DNA of 64,000 nt, from assembly GCF_000006565.2 (NCBI RefSeq), contig NC_031471.1, forward strand, positions 1,302,001-1,366,000. The letters are read 5' to 3'. This DNA is from Toxoplasma gondii ME49. Lineage: Eukaryota; Apicomplexa; Conoidasida; Eucoccidiorida; Sarcocystidae. How positions within the stretch are numbered: position 1 is the stretch's first letter; each line of letters opens with the position of its first letter. The notes under the pieces were generated by a model, which searched no databases, had not been told where the DNA came from, and was given only the letters and a program-made list of their open reading frames with translations. The translations under genes and the position numbers were made by a program. Below, piece by piece: positions 33,259-48,092 of the stretch.

Positions 33259-35913
33259 CGCTTCTCTCAGGGAGGGGGGAGGGAGAAGCGCAGAAAAGAA
33301 TCGAAAGAGGAAGGCGTGCCAAAGAAGAGACTGCACACGCTTGCAGGGGGCTGCAGGAAACAGAGAGCCTCGATAGGTGGTGACCGGAGTGTCTGTGGGC
33401 TCCGCCTGAGAAAAACGAGCGAGAGAAGAACCCAGAGACTCGCCGGAGCCTGTGAAAGTCGGACAAGCTTTAACTCTTGTGTCGGCCAGTCGCTTACGCT
33501 TCCGGCGGGCGGTCTGGCCGCAGTTCACAGAACGCCGGCAAAGCCAAGGCGAAGAGGCCTGCCTGGGGAACACAGGACAGGAAGTTTGAGGAGCGAGAGC
33601 CTGCGGACGCGAACGGATTTACACTCTGTCGTCTGAAACAAAGTCGAAAAGGAGGCCTGGTCGTGGCGAGAACAACGCTCTCCCACACAGCACTCGAAGA
33701 GGGTCCGGTCGTTGTGTTCCAGAGAGACGAAGGAGCACAGAAAACGGAAGTTTGCGCAGAAAAAAAACCGAGAGAGGCTCGAAGGCTTGAACTCTCCTGA
33801 TCTACCCTCACGGTTTTCTGCAGTATAGACACCCAAACAGACGTAGGCGCACTTCAACGCACAGGCTTGGTCACTGGAAACCGCTTCTTTGTCTGTCCGC
33901 CTCCGCGTTTCGTCACTGAACGCGAGATCTACGCGATCGCCGCAGACTTCCTTCAGCCATTTACACCGAGACGTCCACCCTGTCCTCTAAGGCTGCATCA
34001 AACCCCAGACTGCTGCTTGCGGCTTTGTGTTTTCTTCCTGCAAAATGTCCACGACGGTTTTCCGTGGCTCCAAAGCTCCACGAACAACGGAGAGCGAGAC
34101 GAAACGGGCCGGGGAAAGAGTGTAGACTCCCGTTTCGGAAGTTCCTTTCTCCGTCTAAAAGGAAGAAGAAACCCTGTAAAGCGTCTTCGTTCGTTTTCGT
34201 ATCGCTGTTCTCTTGCGGCAGACGGAAAACGCCTCTTTCACTCCTCATGTACACCGGCACTGGGACGGCCGTGGGTTCTGCGCGCCAGAAACGTCTCCCC
34301 GCCGAGTTTTCGCGCGCGAGTTTCGCGGACTTTGAGAGCCTCCTGGACTTGGCGTCTTCCCCCCTTTGTAGTACAGAAAAAAGCAGTTCCAGGGCGTGAA
34401 GTCCTCCAGGCGCGAGGAAGCGATGCGGATGCGACAGCGGCAATTCTGCTGTCTAGGAAGCGCAGGGCGGGGGGTTCTCGACGCGCGTCGAGAGAGCCGG
34501 GGAAAGTGCCTCCGCGTAAAGGTTCGCTTGCCTCGCTTTTGAGGTCAACTCGAATTTCTCACGCGCTTTTCTTTGCAAAAACTCCGGGAAAAGAGCGGCG
34601 CCGCATTCCAAAGAGCCCCCCCTCGCGAACCCGGAAAAGTGAGGGCCGAGACACGCGTCGGAGGAGAGTGCCAGCAAGCAGGCGCGACACACACTTCAGG
34701 GGACTCCCTGGACGCTACAGAGACCGGCCAATTTCACAGGGAACATCTGCGCATTCCAGCGCAAAAATAAAACTGCGAACGCACGCCGCGACCGTCTTCT
34801 CCCTGCATTCAGAGAGAGGCTGAACGCGCGCACTCAACGAAGCAGCATCGGGATCGCATTTCCACCCTGTCGGCTGCGCTGCGAGCATTCGAGGTTTTTC
34901 GTTTTTCGGTAAGGAAAAGAGCTTTTTCTGGATGCCCAGCCAGATAAGGCTGCGGAATGAGAGACGTCCTGCACAGATCTTTTTCTGAACAAAGAAAAGC
35001 GAAAAACTTGGCCCTTGAAAAGGACCGCGAGGAACGCCACTAGACCGACACCGTCGCAGTTCAAGAGAGCAGGCACACGCATGTGCGCCAAGGGTCTTTT
35101 CGCAGGTTCCGTTTTGAAAGCTGCTTTTCTCTCCATTCTCTCTTTTCTCTTGTGTGTCTTTTGTTCGGACGAACGACGTTTTCGTCATGCGGCGCCCTGC
35201 AACCTGGTTGCGGTTCTCTGCGTTTTGCAAAGAGCAGGAAACGAGCAGCGCGGGGTCCGACGAATGCTACGTTTTTCGCGGTAGTTGGAGCTCACGTAGG
35301 ACCGGGAAAAGTCGCTGAAAACGCAAGACAATCCCGTCTTCGTTCCACTCGGACACTCTCCGCTTTCCTGCGTCTTCGCGCCCAAAAAGCCGACCAAAAG
35401 CCCCCTTTCGCTGCACCGAAAAAGCAGGCTGCCTGGCGTCGCGTGTAGAACCCCCCGTTCGTTGACAACTATGCGGGTGTGCTCTGGGCGTCTGCTCTTT
35501 TATCAATCCGAGACACATCACCACGTTCTTTTGTGAAAGGCTCATACCATCGGTTGCTTCTTGAGTTTCAGAAGTCATCTTAGACAGACAGGGTCGAATG
35601 GCCACAAAAAGCATCGAAATTCGCCGCTATTAGCCTATCCGGTTGGATGTGTCTCTCCCCTCGCCGTCAGGGAGTCCTTCAGGAGGAGTCGCCGGGGGCT
35701 GCGAGTGCGCCGTCTCGGTATCCTCCCGCTTTTTCTCTGAGATGAAGAAAACGAACCCCCCTTGTGTCGCTTTCGCAGCCTCGCCATGCACACTGACGTG
35801 CCACACGCTTCTGGGGAAAGTTTTTTTGTTTTTCTCTCGTCGCGATTCGTCTCGCTTATTGTCCCGAGCTAGCACCTACCCCTGATGCATCGGATCTCAC
35901 CAGTTCGTTGAAT

Positions 35914-36165
35914 AGGTTTCACAGACAACCTAAACCTCGCATGTCTGATTGGCATTTTCCGCTAATATACACCTATCGAAGATGGAGTTATGGACCGCAC
36001 TTGGGTCTAAGGCCATCATTCCCCTGCGGTCGGCAGCCAAGAAAGGACGGATTCTGTGGGTCTAAAACGTGGAAGACAGCTTTAGATAGACACCGAGGAA
36101 GAAAGACCTACTTCGTATTACGCGTACTGGGTTAACTTCCCGTGCTTTCGAGACACGTCAGAAAG
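35914..36165 (+). mobile_element. Degenerate reverse transcriptase fragment, Ty3/gypsy class
   Basis: The frame from 35908 to 36135 holds a proline-rich entry (RMSDWHFPL, like the xxPDxxPLP of gypsy RT). About 37 residues later comes TWKTALDRHRGRKTYFVLR, which aligns residue by residue with the RT stretch wKTAFxTxxGhyEfLVMPFGL. The in-frame stop after VLG is bypassed by a +1 shift, where GLTSRAFETRQ continues the expected GLTNAPATFQ. Conserved anchors therefore lie in the right order and near-normal spacing across one frameshift, as expected of a dead copy. The catalytic YxDD segment is not found downstream. Relic only; not functional. Confidence 0.55.
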
Positions 36166-36237
36166 GCGACACACCCGCCGCAGCCCGGGAGACTTGGCGA
36201 AAAGCAGCCTCCGAGAACTGGAGCAAAGTGGCGGTAG

Positions 36238-36375
36238 CCTGCACTTCTTCGAATCAGATGCGTCCACTTGCCTGTCTTATGAAGCACACTCGACAACGAA
36301 CATGCAAAGCCACTCTCTGGAGGAGAAAGATACAGCAGCCTACACGCAATCTGCATTGCGCGCGATTGCCTCGCA
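36238..36375 (+). mobile_element. Degenerate RNase H fragment, Ty3/gypsy class
   Basis: This lies 70 bases after the RT-like piece on the same strand. It reads HFFESDASTCLSYEA (compare FxLxTDASxxGxGAVL), then SHSLEEKDTAAYTQSALRAI (compare SRxLxxAExNYxxxEKELLAI). Order and strand agree with RT followed by RNase H in a gypsy pol, with the RT C-terminus and connection region deleted between them. Alternative: chance resemblance, less likely because of the adjacent RT anchor. Confidence 0.5.
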
Positions 36376-38355
36376 GGGCAATCGAGGTAGCCTTCAGCAG
36401 GCATCGTTAGGTCAGGTGCAAGTGCATGGACTGCGTCCATATGAAAAGTGCAGATGTCAGAGTATCAAAGCGAAATCAAACCGTCGAATTCCGAATTCCT
36501 TGAGTCGACTTCGTGCTGTGTTGTTGGTGTGGGCGACGGAAATAAAGTAACTCCGGCAATGGACAGCAACAGAGCGTTTTTTCACGGACTCTTTCGCTGA
36601 AACGTAGTCACTTCGCCTAGCCTAGGCGATCCGGTTGTGACGGACCTCCTGTCTACGCGGTGCTAACAGGAACCTCTGTCAAGACCAGCGGTGTGTTTGT
36701 GTTCGTTTTTATGGCAGCAGCATGTCAGTGAATCCTTAACGCGTCGAGGTCATCCTGTCCACCACCATTCTTTCTATGCAGAGCGGGAGCGCCGTTTAAG
36801 AGATTCCTTATTACGAAAGTGAAGGAACTTCGCCGCCCGACTCTTCATGCTTTCTTCCCCAAGTCGTCGACCTTTCAAATAGAGACGATCTGTCCCTGGA
36901 AAAAGCGAATTCTGTCTCGCGAGACAAGCACCAGTGTCCCAGCTGTGTTGACACCTGGGGTTCTCTCGAGGGTGGCGACACAATCCTCTTTCCTTCTGCG
37001 CATATCTACAAAGTGCAGGCAAAATTCGACCTTAGTCTCGAAGGTCTTATATGCGGCGAGTGACCGAGTCGGAGACGCGTCACCCGCAGTCATTCTCTTC
37101 CACTCTTCTCCTGACAAACGCTGAGACAGAGATCCTCTCTTTGGCCGGTGATCCTCCAGTCTCCAGAGAGACTCAGCAATTCGTGTCAATACTTTCGAGA
37201 GAAAGTGAAAGAGGTGAAAACTTTCTCGGCGCGTCTCGCCATCGGGCCTCGGAGCGCTCTCTTTTCGGACTTCTGCCGGCAGAGGCGCGCAGGCACCCGG
37301 CGAGAAGACGTGGAGAGAAGAGAGAAGAAAAACCGGCGGAGAGGCGAGAAGAAATAGAGGAGCAGGTGAAGAGAAGAAGGCGGAGGAAGCGAGAAGAAGG
37401 ACGGACGAGACAAGGAGAGAAGAGGGGAGAGAAACGGTGAGACGAGCACAGGAGAGATGTGGAAAAGAGAAGAGGACAGCCAGCGAATTTTTGAGGGAGG
37501 ACAGAGGACGGCAACCACAGAGAGATTACCCAAATCGGCACATTTTAAAGAGAATGTTTGCTTTGCACACGGCGAGGAAACGCGAATTTGTCGACATACA
37601 GGACAGCGACGATGGGGAACGCCATGCCGCTCGACAGCCGCGAAAGACGCCTTTACCCCTCTCGACGAGGTATGTGCGGAACTCACAGACACAGATCCGA
37701 GCAGAGTGTGCACCCGAAGCAAAGTCCGGTCATGAAATTTACACTCTTTGTTACAAGCTGCGGCTCCTTTGCCGCTCTGATTAAAATCTTTGCGAGGAAG
37801 TGGAGCTGCAGACAGAAGAAGAATGAGAAAAACTGGTCTCGCGCCTCATCGCCAATCTCCCACAACGCGCTCACAAGCGAGCCCTGCAAGTAACAAGCAC
37901 ACACAGAAAGCTTGTGAACGGTGTTCCAAAAACGTCCTGAAGTTCGCCAGAAATCAAGGTCCCGAGAGTCGAGGAAGACCCTCAAATGGAGGAACTGAAG
38001 ATATCATGCTCTTCTCACTGTGAGGAGTCCAAGCGCCCATGTCCACACTGCGGCAAAAAGACCTAACGTCAGTTCACAGAAGATGTGTGAAACACAAAAT
38101 AAGCCTGTGAGTATGCGCAATAGGCGGACTGCTCAGGAGATGCAGGAACATTCATGCCTACGTATAAACATGAGCGTCCTTCTCACTGCATGCGGCAGCA
38201 TGTGCACATCCTCTGCATGCACAAACTCCGCGAGATGAAATAAACTGCATTTCTTCGAGAGACCAAGCTTCGTTTGTTGAGATCGTAGCTGCTCTGTTTC
38301 TTCTGTGAAAACGCGCTTTCGCTAAAACCGCACACGCGCTGGAGCTCGTACTCGT

Positions 38356-42246
<3,891 letters not shown>

Positions 42247-43699
42247 CTATTGACAGACGCCGTTTCTCAGACACCCCACCTACGTTTCTCTCCTTGGTTT
42301 TCTGATTTCTTAAAATCTAACTGCGGGCTTCTCTCAGTCGCTTGCCGGTCAGAGCGTGGAGACGTCCCCGGCCAAAAGGGAGGACGCCTGATCTGTGTCG
42401 GTCGGCCGACCTTCGGCGAAAGGCGGTTTTCGATGTGGGGTCGCAGAAGTCGTCTCGGCGCGAAAACGTCGGCTGGCCGCCAAAGAAGAGTCAAAAACAT
42501 ATTCTACGCCTTCAACAGTGCAAGCAGCAAGTGTGTGTGTGTGTGTACTCACCGGAACGAAAAACTCGACACACACGCCAAGGCAGTCGCCCGGATCTCG
42601 AGCTGCGGAGGTAGCAAACAGACGAACGTTTTGTTTTCGACACAGATTCGCCACCTCGTCGTTAGCTATGTCACAATCTTTTCGTGAAGGCCTCTCCCCT
42701 TTTCATGAAGGGTAAAGTGAGAGCTGACGCGTGGAAACTAGGGGCTTATATCAGCGGAAACAGCGTAAGTACTAAGATCCAGGTTCCCGTGTGGGATCAC
42801 ACAGACATGCGACGACACGACTGTCGAAAGACCAAGACGCAGACAAGGCCGAATCGTGATGCGGATCTCTCAGAGGGGGAAACATGTAAACTCGGGAGAA
42901 CTTGTTCACAGTTTTCTGTTCCGCGAAAGGGGTGGGACGCGCGTTGGACTCTCCTGTTTCTCTGTCCGGTGCTTCGAAGCCTAAAACTCACGCTAGGTAC
43001 ACACACACCCGAGTTTCCGGCGGCATCACTTCTTGAGCTCTCTTGAGCAGCTCAGTGAGAAGCTCTTCTGACAGCACGGATTCTTATGAAAGGGAGCGCA
43101 GTTCGTGTGGTGCCGCCTTTGTACGTGGGAAACGGCGAGTCCTCTGTACTAATCTACATCAGTAGTTCGGAAGTTCCCCCCCAACTGTCAAAAACAAAGA
43201 CAACTGGGTACTGAGGACCCTTTCTCAGTAACAGCAGCAAAAGCCACGAGAATGCAGAAAGAGCCTCGGGACGGGCAGCGACACTTTGGGAGGCGGACAG
43301 CCGAGAGGGTCGAGCTTTCCACCGACGGAGATGTGGTGCATCGGACGCGATTCGCCGACAGTACAGTCCAAACGGCGAACGTCCAACGCAAAAAGAGACC
43401 TTCAAGAGTGCAGAACGCACGCGGGACTGTTTGTTGATTTGGGCTGAAGAAATCGTGTGCTTGTCGGGAACTTTTTCGAGTCAGGTTCCACATTCAAGAA
43501 CCCCGGCTGCCGGTTGGAGGAGAGGGGACCTCTAAGCCGACGGTTCAGGCAGCTACACATCCATACATCGAAACGCTGTCTTCTGGTGGGTGTAAAGAGA
43601 AAAACGAATTGAAAACGGTCGCATAAAGGTGTCGTAATCAGCGGAGTGAAGGGGCGGGAAAACCACGGCGGCAGCTGCAGTGTGTGGTTGCCCTTGGCA

Positions 43700-43975
43700 G
43701 GGGCATGCCCCGTGGAAGTGTGTGTTCGTGGATTTTCACATTCAGGTTTGGGTAGTCGCCTTCCTCATGTTAGTCTGTACAGAACAGCTGCGGATTTGGT
43801 GGCGGTATTCTCCCACTTACTGGCATAAATTTCAGTCAAGGGTCCATTCTCGTCCGCGCCTATGGACATGCGGTCCAGATCTTGCTCGGCTTTTGAAATC
43901 GACTCTTCTTCAAGTGTTTTCTATCCCTCTCGTGAACACTGTGTAGAACCTCAAGTTGTAAACAGGAGAAGCGAG
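43700..43975 (+). mobile_element. Degenerate integrase fragment, Ty3/gypsy class
   Basis: One frame reads APWKCVFVDFHI, like the PWxxVSxDF opening of the integrase core. A second frame (from 43778) reads YRTAADLVAVFSHLLA, stop, ISVKGPFSS, then about 20 residues to SSSVFYPSREH, then VEPQVVNR. This follows the integrase path TAxDLAxLFxxxV...IVSDRGPxFxS...STAYHPQTDGQTExVNR with nearly exact spacing (30 versus ~28 residues, then 8 versus 9). The second catalytic Asp (SDRG) is replaced, and there is an in-frame TAA (43826). It is a dead fragment. Confidence 0.55.
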
Positions 43976-44170
43976 ATAGAAAGAAGTGGAAGGTAAGAAG
44001 CTAGAGAAACACCACCACTCGGTGAGTATTATGGACGCCTCCGCTTCCAGATTGACAGCCTACGACGCTCCGGACGCGCGACCGTGAACCCCTGCGAGAA
44101 CTCGCTTTCAGCTTCTAAACGAAGAATCGTTGGTTTAAATTCAGCATGAAAGCAAGAGTGTTTTCGAATG

Positions 44171-44325
44171 GAATTCGAGTATTCACTGCACAGTCCAATT
44201 AGTTAAGCTCTATTTGATGGAATTGGTAATGGTCTATTTATGATTACTGGTTTACATTTCAGTCATGTTATTGTCGGTCCTATCTTGGGCTTCTTTAATC
44301 AATCTTTGCAGCTCTTATGCTAGTC
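44171..44325 (+). pseudogene. cox3: Nuclear mitochondrial DNA fragment (NUMT) of cytochrome c oxidase subunit III
   Basis: The frame from 44171 reads EFEYSLHSPIS, stop (44204-44206), ALFDGIGNGLF, MITGLHFSHVIVG, and then degrades. MITGLHFSHVIVG carries the COX3 helix signature (TGxHxxHVxxG), and EFEY and FDGIG fit the apicomplexan COX3 context before it. Local composition is AT-rich, unlike the GC-rich surroundings, as expected for mitochondrial origin. The internal stop and loss of similarity on both sides show a short, non-functional insertion. Ends are approximate. Confidence 0.65.
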
Positions 44326-44919
44326 TGCACTGCCCAGGTTTCTTGATACAGTTTTAGGATCACTGGGTCTGCCTGCATCGTTTTTCTCTTCCTACGCTCG
44401 AGAGACCGGTTCTTTTCATCTGACCTCGAAACATCATCTTTCTTTCTTCAGAACACACTTCCCTTCTGGTCGTTGGTAACCTTTCAAAGTGATAAAGAAG
44501 AACTGGGGAAAAAAAAACCGTTTGGTGTTTGTTCCTGCTTCCGTTACTCGGAGAAGATCCCAGTTCTTGTTTCACCGACCACAGTGTTTTCTGACCAGGC
44601 GACACCTGTCCCTGCCTTTCATCAAGAAAACTTGCCACATGCACTTCCAGAACCGATCCATTTTCCTTGTCTGGTGCACGTCTTTGACTTGTCCTCAAGG
44701 CTTTTCCTCCCCTCTGTCTGCTCTCTATTTCGTAGCAGAGATTCGCCACAGAAAGAGCGTATGTGTAGACCGAGGAACGGCACATACGCACTCGCGCGAG
44801 AGGCAGTCTAGCTCCGGTATGGAAACCTTGCTCGCGAGCGGGCAGCCAAAGGCAGACGCATTTCTTTCCAGTCGGCGACACCTCTATTTCTTTCTGTTTC
44901 CAGAGACACAAAGCCGTAT

Positions 44920-45110
44920 GATTGGCTGGAAGAGCACAGATGGTCGCGATATGCTTTTCGATGCTGGTAGCGCAGATCACGAGATGGACGCTGTTCAACC
45001 AGGCGCTCGATAGCACTGTATTTTATGCAGTTCACACGCCCATGAAAAGCGCGCGCTCGACGTGGATCTAGTAAGACCTTGACGGTCTCAGGCAGCAGTC
45101 GAACTCGCAG
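44920..45110 (-). mobile_element. Possible reverse transcriptase fragments, Ty3/gypsy class
   Basis: On the minus strand LPETVKVLLDPRRARAFHG, then RVNCIKYSAI, recalls PLPxIDxLLDxLxGAxxFSxxDLxSGYHQI. A few residues on, in a second frame, SVHLVICATSIEKHIATI recalls VYLDDILIFSxTxEEHxxHI. The DD pair is gone and the normal intervening ~75 residues are missing, so this is at most a deletion-riddled relic. It is on the opposite strand to the integrase-like piece, 1 kb away, with the NUMT between them. Confidence 0.35.
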
Positions 45111-46243
45111 CACACACTCCCCAGGAAAAATCATTCCTCCTGTAGAGACGAGCAGCTGACGCAGAGGCAGGCTTCCGTGTCTCCATGAGATCGCAATTCC
45201 TTCAAACCTCTGTTTTACGATGTGCACAATGCGGACACCCCAGACAGCTCTGCCCCTGAGCATTTCGATTTGTAGACGTAAGCAGTGTCTTCACATTTCA
45301 ACGGCTCTAGCGCCCCTGCCTCGAAGAAAATTCTTGCCAGTGCGCACTGCGAACTTCCCACACTAAAGAAACCGTCCGATCAGCGGGTGCGACGACTTCA
45401 GAGCACTTGGTACAAAATATCAAAGCTGAAACCAATTAACTGAGTCGTCCGCGGCGAACGACCGAGATTTTCTGTGGAGGAAGCCGGGCGACATAGATGC
45501 CGTGCTCGAGGTGCCTTTTCTCATTTGTTCACTTGTTGCCGAAACATGTTGAGTGCGTCTATCCCAATTAATTGGACTAATCTTCTTACAAGCGTCCTTT
45601 CTCAGGGAACGATCACGCCAAACAGTGCCGTGCCTGTCCACCCGGTTCGCTGCAGCGTTTTCATAGCACACATCTGCCGTCTCTTCACAGACCTCGAACC
45701 GTGAAGCGCATGCAGTCATTTGAAAACGATTTTTAGCGCGAAAACAACGGCTGTCGGTGCAAACGCTCCAGTTCTTCGGTAATATTCCTCCCTATTTTCG
45801 CTTCGCGTCCTCCTCCGTCGTTTTTTCGTCTGGCCTCCCAGGCTTCTTGCTGTCTCGGTCTCTCCTCGGCGCCGTCAACCGCTCTCGCAATTTTATTCGC
45901 TACGTTTTTCAACGGCTGACGCTTTCCGCGAAGACGTCTTGTTTCCGTTTCTGCTGGAATTTTCTTCTCCACAGTCTCTCCATCTGCTCCTTTCCTCCCT
46001 CGCCCTCTTCTCCTACTCAAGCGCCTCTCCTTTTTCTCTTTTTTCCAGCTCTCTCCGTCTGTCGATCTATCGTTGTGTCTCTCTCTTTCTTTCTCTTTTT
46101 CTCTCCTTCTCTCTCTTTCTCTCTGTCTTCTCTCCGGTCGTCTGTCGCTGTTCGTTCTTCCCGTTCCTCCGTCTGCCGCGGGGTCCGCGCGGCTGGCTCT
46201 GCCTGCCCGAGTTCCTCTCGTCTTGTTCTTTACTTTTTCAGAG

Positions 46244-47663
46244 ATGGTGAGGCACATGTTTCTGCCGTTCTACTCGAAAGAGCGAGGACCCCCGCGCATT
46301 CGCATGCAAGTTGCGGGAGTGAAAGGAAAGCGGTTTTACAAGATCGTCGCTGCCAATCAGAGAGACCCTCGAGACGGAAAGCACATGGAGGTAAACGAAT
46401 CTCCCCGTTTCTTCACTTGAAGAGTTTTCTCTCGTTTTTTATTTGCAAAGAACTTGTTCGTCTGTGCAGCGAACCTGTTTTTCTCTGCAGTGAACCATTC
46501 TCGCCTTCGTCTTCTGTCTGCCATTTCTGTTCTCGGCTTTCCATCCCGTGTACCGTTTTTCTCGTTCTCTCCTTGGCGACCCTTCAACTCCTCTCTGTCC
46601 GTGCGTTGCTGTCCCTCCTTTTTTGTCGCTTTCTCGTCCTCATGTTCTTCTCTTCTTCTTCTTTTTTCGAGCTTCTCTTCTTCTTCTTTTTTCGAGCTTC
46701 TCTTCTTCTTCTTTTTTCTCTTTCTAGAGTCGTCCCCCTTCTCGTGTTTCAGAGTGGTTCACTTCCATCCACGCTGCCCTTGGCCCGGAGCGGAGACACC
46801 CTGCAAAAAGATTCAAACCTTTCCGGAGAATCTTGCGCAATCTTTTCTTGCGCGCATGAGCGAGCGCTCAGTCACTTGGCCTCTTTTGCCGCACTGAACG
46901 TTTTTGCCCGTTTTTGCCTTCCAGGTGCTCGGCAGCTACGCGCCGTGTACGCCTTCTGGGGTCGAAGAGCTCCGTCTGCGCTTTTCGCGAATCAAATTTT
47001 GGTTGGCCGCAGGCGCAGCGTTCAACTCCAAGATGGGAGGCCTGCTGGGGAATGCGGGACTCGTTCCGCTTCCGCCTCCGATGTTCGGCTGGCGCACAAA
47101 GGCGCGGTACACTCTCCTCGAGAGCGTCATGCAGAAGCAAGAGAAACTGAGAGTAGGTGCAGAGGAGAGAGGAAGGCGCGCGTGTCTCCGATTGGTTTGT
47201 TTTTTCTTTGGGGTCATCTGCCGTTGCAAACCGTTTTCAGAGACGCACTCTGCGCCCCCCTTTGTGAACGCCGTTTTTCTCCTGCGTCAAGGCATGTGCC
47301 GTTGCCACTCTCTTTCTTCTCGTAAGACACCCTCGAGTCGCACTCAGTTAAGGAGACTGGAGTTTACTCCCTTGGCGCGCATGCACGCGCTGCTGCGACG
47401 CGCTTCTTCTGTCCTTCGAAGAGTCTAGTGAACTTTCGCTGCGTCAGAGAGGCTGTCGGAAAGTCCCTTCGAAAGCGACTCTGTGCCCAGTTTCTTCTTC
47501 GCGGGTTGTGCGCTGCATGCAATCCGTTTTTCAGGAGAATCAACTGCGAGAGTACTTCAAGACAGCAGAACCTGTGGTCTACAGACAAGTCTCGGAGGAT
47601 CGTGACGATGTAGAGCAAGAAGGCGAGAAGAAGGAAGAACGGATCCGTAAAATTCTAAGGTAG
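46244..47663 (+). CDS. Ribosomal protein bS16 family, presumably organellar
   Basis: Three exons, 46244-46390, 46925-47152 and 47535-47663, all with phase-0 junctions, give 167 aa. The core reads RIRMQVAGVKGKRFYKIVAANQRDPRDGKHMEVLGSY and then LRLRFSRIKFWLAAGA. This is the S16 pattern (RIRLxRxGxKxxPFYxIVVADSRxPRDGKxIExLGxYxP and xxRxxYWLxxGAxPSxxV). The ~60-residue C-terminal tail is charged. A bacterial-type S16 in this nucleus should serve mitochondrial or apicoplast ribosomes. No clear presequence precedes the ATG, but an acceptor-like TTTTTCAG directly abuts it, so an upstream coding exon may be missing. The 3' end may instead splice at CTAAG|GTAGAA (donor 47661) to a 31-codon exon near 47833. 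Confidence 0.75.
46644..46720 (+). repeat. Pyrimidine-rich tandem repeat
   Basis: A unit of about 25 bases, CTTCTTCTTTTTTCGAGCTT plus TCTTC, is repeated two to three times inside the first S16 intron. Confidence 0.7.
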
Positions 47664-48014
47664 AAGACTCGACGCTCGCTTTCAAATTCGTCTCTCTCCC
47701 TCTCTGTCTTCCGCGGTCCTTGTCTGGTTATCGATTTTCCAGGTCTCCTCAAAGGTCCTTCCTCGCTGCATGCCAGCGAAGTTTTGTGCCTCGCCTCGAC
47801 TGTCTGAATTTCCTTGCTTTTTTCAATTTCAGTCCGCTTCTGGGGAAACCTGGAACTCTCCGGGGACAAGCGACAAGAACGCTCAAGGTCTTGCGACTCT
47901 GCTTAAGCAACACAGAAAGCCTTTAAAGGGCATGCAAAGTCGAAACCCCACACAGCGAGGTGGTGGTCTAGCGCCTTCTTCTCCCTACAAAACACGGCTT
48001 CACGTACCACAAGC

Positions 48015-48092
48015 ATATTTACATATAAATTTATATATAGATATTTATATATATTTGCATTTATATACATATATATATATATATACATATAC
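48015..48092. repeat. TA microsatellite
   Basis: Interrupted TA/TTTA tract downstream of S16. Confidence 0.8.

Larger units (their letters stand above)
33259..38355. other. 5.1-kb gap between two tandem minus-strand genes
   Basis: This contains the helicase 5' region and the malate dehydrogenase 3' region. At 33867-34823 (+) a 318-codon frame is open but has no ATG anywhere, so it is not accepted as a gene. At 35914-36372 there is a retroelement fossil (separate entries). A purine-rich stretch (GAGAAG type) lies at about 37310-37440. No confident gene or RNA was recognised. Confidence 0.5.

Noticed and set aside
36832..37440. Purine-rich charged open frames
   Set aside because: Repetitive GAGAAG composition produces Arg/Glu-rich open frames on one strand and Ser/Leu/Phe-rich ones on the other. 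No domain or splice support.
45540..45640. Possible second mitochondrial fragment (AT-rich, reads SASIPINWTNLL)
   Set aside because: No signature of cox1, cox3 or cob could be seen; composition alone is not enough.
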